Assembly: GCF_016009175.1 (NCBI RefSeq)
Contig: NZ_JADUCM010000025.1
Coordinates: forward strand, 17,769-81,768
Reading direction: 5' to 3'
From: Pseudomonas alkylphenolica
GTDB lineage: Bacteria > Pseudomonadota > Gammaproteobacteria > Pseudomonadales > Pseudomonadaceae
Length of the DNA: 64,000 bases
Shown: positions 60,805 through 64,000 of the stretch, in pieces
Position numbering within the stretch: the first letter of the stretch is position 1
How the letters are laid out: the number at the start of each line of letters is the position of its first letter
Notes under the pieces: model-generated
What the model was told of the DNA's origin: nothing
Database searches by the model: none
The model's input: the letters and a program-made list of their open reading frames with translations, nothing else
Made by a program: the position numbers and the translations under genes

Positions 60805-60845
60805 CAATTTATGTGCGCCAACTCTAAAAAACACAAGGAGCATTC

Positions 60846-62339
60846 ATGAGCCAGCTGAACAAAGCCGATTGGCAAGCCAAAGCCCTCGCCCTGAGCATCG
60901 AGGGAAGGGCGTTCATCAACGGCGAGTACGTTGATGCCGTTGGCGGCGGTACCTTCGCCTGTCACAGCCCCATCGATGGTCGCCTGCTGGCAACGGTGGC
61001 GAGTTGTAACGGTGACGACGCGCAAATCGCCGTCGCCAACGCCCGCGCCGTTTTCAATTCTGGAGAATGGTCAAAATGCGCCCCCGTCGAGCGCAAGGCG
61101 GTGCTGAAGCGCTTTGCCGATCTTCTCGAAGCACACGCAGAAGAACTGGCGCTGCTCGACACCCTCGACATGGGCAAGCCCATCAGCGACGCCCTGGCGG
61201 TGGACGTTGCCGGCTCGGCGGATGCCATTCGCTGGAGCGCCGAGGCCATCGACAAAATCTACGACGAGGTGGCGCCGACTTCCGCCGATCAACTTGGCCT
61301 GGTGACCCGCGAGCCGGTCGGGGTGGTGGCAGCCATCGTGCCGTGGAACTTCCCGTTGATGATGGCCAGCTGGAAACTGGGCCCTGCCCTGGCCACCGGC
61401 AACTCGGTGATCCTCAAGCCCTCCGAGCGCTCGCCCCTGAGTGCCATCCGCATCGCGCAACTGGCCTGTGAAGCAGGCTTGCCCAAAGGCGTTCTTAACG
61501 TACTGCCAGGCTACGGGCACACCGTCGGCGAAGCGTTGGCGCTGCACATGGATGTCGACACCATCGTCTTCACCGGCTCGACAAAAATTGCCAAGCAGTT
61601 GCTGGTGTACTCCGGCCAATCGAACATGAAGCGGGTGTGGCTGGAGGCCGGCGGCAAGAGCCCGAACATCGTCTTTGCCGACGCCCCGGACCTGCACGCG
61701 GCAGCAGAAGCCGCCGCCGCGGCCATCGCCTTCAACCAGGGCGAAGTGTGTACCGCAGGCTCGCGCCTGCTGGTGGAGAAATCCATCAAGGCGCAATTCC
61801 TGCCGCTGGTGGTTGAAGCAATCAAGGGCTGGAAAGCCGGCAACCCGCTGGACCCGCAAACCAACGTGGGTGCACTGGTCGATGCCCGGCAACTGGAGCA
61901 GGTGGTGAGCTACGTCGAAGCCGGCAAGGCTGCCGGCGCCACGGTTGTGACCGGCGGTACGCGGGTGCTGGAAGAAACCGGCGGCACCTATTTCGAACCC
62001 ACCGTATTCGATGGCGTCGACAATGCCATGAAGATTGCCCAGGAAGAAATCTTCGGGCCGGTACTGTGCGTGATCGAGTTCGAAACAGCAGAACAAGCAG
62101 TCGCTCTGGCCAACGACACGCCCTACGGCCTGGCCGCGGCACTCTGGACCCGCGACCTGTCCAAAGCCCACCAGACCGCGCGGGGCCTGCGGGCTGGCAG
62201 CGTCTGGGTGAACATGTACGACGGTGGCGACATGACCGCGCCGTTCGGCGGTTTCAAGCAGTCGGGCAACGGACGTGACAAGTCCCTGCACGCATTCGAC
62301 AAGTACACGGAAATCAAAGCGACCTGGATCAAGCTCTGA
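60846..62339 (+). CDS. NAD(P)-dependent aldehyde dehydrogenase, PuuC-like
   Basis: 497 residues of the ALDH superfamily. Catalytic Cys in FNQGEVCTAGSRL, general-base Glu in WLEAGGKSPNIVF, and nucleotide loop VVAAIVPWNFPLMM and FTGSTKIAKQL are intact. Closest in feel to gamma-glutamyl-gamma-aminobutyraldehyde dehydrogenases (PuuC/ALDH of polyamine breakdown); the true aldehyde is not certain. ATG at 60846 with AAGGAG 7 bases ahead. An APC permease follows, which fits uptake and oxidation of an amine or amino-alcohol. Confidence 0.87.
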   Translation: MSQLNKADWQAKALALSIEGRAFINGEYVDAVGGGTFACHSPIDGRLLATVASCNGDDAQIAVANARAVFNSGEWSKCAPVERKAVLKRFADLLEAHAEELALLDTLDMGKPISDALAVDVAGSADAIRWSAEAIDKIYDEVAPTSADQLGLVTREPVGVVAAIVPWNFPLMMASWKLGPALATGNSVILKPSERSPLSAIRIAQLACEAGLPKGVLNVLPGYGHTVGEALALHMDVDTIVFTGSTKIAKQLLVYSGQSNMKRVWLEAGGKSPNIVFADAPDLHAAAEAAAAAIAFNQGEVCTAGSRLLVEKSIKAQFLPLVVEAIKGWKAGNPLDPQTNVGALVDARQLEQVVSYVEAGKAAGATVVTGGTRVLEETGGTYFEPTVFDGVDNAMKIAQEEIFGPVLCVIEFETAEQAVALANDTPYGLAAALWTRDLSKAHQTARGLRAGSVWVNMYDGGDMTAPFGGFKQSGNGRDKSLHAFDKYTEIKATWIKL

Positions 62340-62352
62340 CCTGACCCGACCT

Positions 62353-62372
62353 GAGGAGGCGCGCGCCTCCTC
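62353..62372. other. Perfect 20-base palindrome between the dehydrogenase and permease genes
   Basis: GAGGAGGCGCGCGCCTCCTC followed by TGTACTC. A strong hairpin without a T run; it may lower permease expression or stabilise the upstream mRNA. Confidence 0.5.
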
Positions 62373-62410
62373 TGTACTCAAACACCCTCGTTTCCGCAAA
62401 GGGCGCCGCC

Positions 62411-63886
62411 ATGAACAGCTCTGTAAGTCCGGATGCAGCCGTTGATAAAGATGCCGAACAACTCAAGGCATTGGGGTACAGCTCAAACTTCGACCGAAGC
62501 ATGAGCCTGTGGCAAAACTTTGCTTTGGGCTTCACCTATCTATCCCCCGTCGTAGGCGTTTACACGCTGTTCGGGCTATGCCTGGCGGCCGGTGGGCCGC
62601 CAATGTTCTGGTCGTACCTGTTGGTCGGCATCGGCCAGATGCTGGTGTGCCTGGTGTTCTGTGAAGTGGTCTCGCAGTATCCCATTTCCGGGGGTGTGTA
62701 CCCGTGGGCCAGGCGCCTTGTCGGCAAGAAGTGGGCCTGGATGGTCGGCTGGGTATATGCCATCTCGCTGTGTGTGACGGTAGCTGCAGTAGCCCTCGGG
62801 GCCGGCCCGTTCATTGCCAGCCTGCTCGGCTTTGAGTCCAGTCCGGCGACCAACACCCTGGTGGCACTCGCGCTGACTGCAATTGCGACCCTGCTCAACC
62901 TCAGCGGCACGAAGCTGCTCGCCCGGGTGGCGATTTTCGGTTTCGTCTGCGAGCTGGTCGGCGCGCTGGTGATCGGTACCTACCTGCTGGTGTTCGAACG
63001 GCATCAATCGTTCGGAGTTCTGTTCGATACCTTCGACATTGCTATCGACGGCGCCTACTGGCCGGCCTTCCTCACCGCAGCGTTGGCAGGGATGTTCCTC
63101 TACTACGGTTTCGAAGCCTGTGGCGACGTGGCCGAAGAAACGCCCAACCCAAGCCGCAAGGTCCCCAAGGCCATGCGCATGACCATCTGGATCGGTGGCG
63201 CAGCGTCTATGTTTGCCGCACTGGCATTGATTCTCGCAGTGCCCGACATCCGCGCCGTGATCTCGGGCGCCGACGCCGACCCGCTGTCGACCATTTTCGG
63301 TTCGGCATTCGGTCCGCTGGGTTCGCGGATCGTGATGGCGGTGATCACCGTCTCGTTTGTTTCCTGTGTGCTCAGCCTGCAGGCCTCTGCAAGCCGCTTG
63401 CTGTATGCCTATGCGCGTGACGAGATGATGATCGGTAGCGGTCTGCTGAAACGGCTGTCACCCAACACCCATGTGCCCACTGCTGCACTGGTGGTGTGTG
63501 GGGTGATCCCGGCGCTGATCGTCTGTGTCGGCTTCTACCTGCAGAACGCCATCGCCCTGGTGGTCAGCTTCGCCGCCGTCGGCATCTACCTGGCCTTCCA
63601 GATGATCGTTGGTGGCGCACTGTATGCCCGCTTGCGCGGCTGGAAGCCGAAGGGCAAGTTCACCCTCGGTGCCTGGGCCTGGCCGGTGAACATTGCAGCC
63701 CTGGTGTATGGCGTGCTTGCGATGGTCAACATGTCGTGGCCGCGCACCCCGGATGCCCCTTGGTACGTCAACTACAGCATTCTGGTCGTGGGCCTGACCG
63801 TCATCGCTGTCGGACTGGTCTACATGCTGCTGTTCCGCCCGCATGAGCGCAGCAATGCCCCGGCGTCGGATGCCTGGAAAAACTGA
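62411..63886 (+). CDS. APC family amino acid/amine permease
   Basis: 491 residues with about 12 membrane segments. Family features: GFTYLSPVVGVYTLFGLCLAAGG in the first segment, QYPISGGVYPWAR, and the FEACGDVAEETPNPSRKVPKAM loop. It resembles the amino-acid/polyamine/GABA-type permeases often paired with PuuC-like dehydrogenases. No clear ribosome binding site precedes the ATG at 62411, suggesting coupling to upstream expression or a mis-set start. Substrate unknown. Confidence 0.85.
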   Translation: MNSSVSPDAAVDKDAEQLKALGYSSNFDRSMSLWQNFALGFTYLSPVVGVYTLFGLCLAAGGPPMFWSYLLVGIGQMLVCLVFCEVVSQYPISGGVYPWARRLVGKKWAWMVGWVYAISLCVTVAAVALGAGPFIASLLGFESSPATNTLVALALTAIATLLNLSGTKLLARVAIFGFVCELVGALVIGTYLLVFERHQSFGVLFDTFDIAIDGAYWPAFLTAALAGMFLYYGFEACGDVAEETPNPSRKVPKAMRMTIWIGGAASMFAALALILAVPDIRAVISGADADPLSTIFGSAFGPLGSRIVMAVITVSFVSCVLSLQASASRLLYAYARDEMMIGSGLLKRLSPNTHVPTAALVVCGVIPALIVCVGFYLQNAIALVVSFAAVGIYLAFQMIVGGALYARLRGWKPKGKFTLGAWAWPVNIAALVYGVLAMVNMSWPRTPDAPWYVNYSILVVGLTVIAVGLVYMLLFRPHERSNAPASDAWKN

Positions 63887-63897
63887 CTGAAGCGTTT

Positions 63898-64000
63898 GGG
63901 GGCCCGGCCCCCCCCGGGGCCCCCGGGGGGTTCCCCCCCCCCGCGGCCCCCCCGCGAGAGCGCGGCCCCCCGGCGGCCCGCCGGGCACCGGAGCGGGCGG
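63898..64000. other. Near-pure G/C tail, probable assembly artefact
   Basis: About 94% G+C with long runs of C and G and only six A/T bases in 103. Real DNA up to about 63897 is normal for the genome. It looks like low-quality sequence at a contig end. No gene should be called here. Confidence 0.7.

Noticed and set aside
63458..63988. A leftward 176-codon frame at the right end
   Set aside because: Runs antisense to the permease and into the G/C-only tail; its Gly/Pro/Arg-rich start is an artefact.

Overview
The window is a stretch of core chromosome from a Pseudomonas, most likely of the P. putida / P. fluorescens lineage. This rests on recognised gene order and protein sequences, not on a database search. 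The order cbrA-cbrB-crcZ-pcnB-folK-panBC-pgi-acs, then pnp-rpsO-truB-rbfA-infB-nusA-rimP with tRNA-fMet and tRNA-Leu, secG-tpiA-glmM-folP-ftsH-rlmE, greA-carB-carA-dapB-dnaJ-dnaK-grpE, recN, fur-bamE, ratA-rnfH, smpB, the lld lactate operon and ssrA is typical of the genus. Base composition is evenly GC-rich. I see no insertion sequence, prophage, integrase or CRISPR array.

Layout. Positions 1-18620 are read rightward. They hold the 3' part of the sensor kinase gene cbrA, its response regulator cbrB, the small RNA crcZ under a sigma-54 promoter with CbrB-type GTAACA sites, then pcnB, folK, panB-panC, pgi, acs, an MpaB/DUF2236 protein, a thiolase, an RlmI-like methyltransferase and a large DUF748 protein. 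From 18694 to 34645 everything is leftward: a BON protein, the pnp to rimP translation/RNA cluster, two tRNAs, and secG to rlmE. yhbY (34747) is rightward. From 35080 to 45425 genes are leftward again: DUF4149, greA, carB, carA, dapB, dnaJ, dnaK and grpE. Positions 45656-51239 hold recN, fur, bamE, rnfH, ratA, an NSS transporter and smpB. Positions 51327-58131 hold lldR and the divergent lldP-lldD-dld operon, followed by a small secreted two-cysteine protein and tmRNA. The right end carries an accessory-looking cluster: a stand-alone Cache-domain protein, a GntR/FCD regulator, an aldehyde dehydrogenase and an APC permease. The last ~100 bases are almost pure G/C and look like an assembly artefact.

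How it works together. CbrA-CbrB drive crcZ, whose six A-rich repeats titrate the Hfq/Crc translational repressor. Two carbon-use genes in the same window, lldP and acs, carry A-rich Hfq/Crc-like motifs just upstream of their start codons, so this segment may hold both the control RNA and some of its targets. Stress circuits are readable as well: near-consensus sigma-32 promoters in front of both grpE and dnaK, and a LexA box on the recN promoter. smpB and ssrA, the two trans-translation components, flank the lactate locus.

I found no clearly new multi-gene system. The best candidates for follow-up are the soluble Cache protein linked to a GntR regulator and amine/aldehyde genes, the GTAAC repeat cluster upstream of panB, the A-rich loop hairpin in the acs leader, and the carA leader attenuator.
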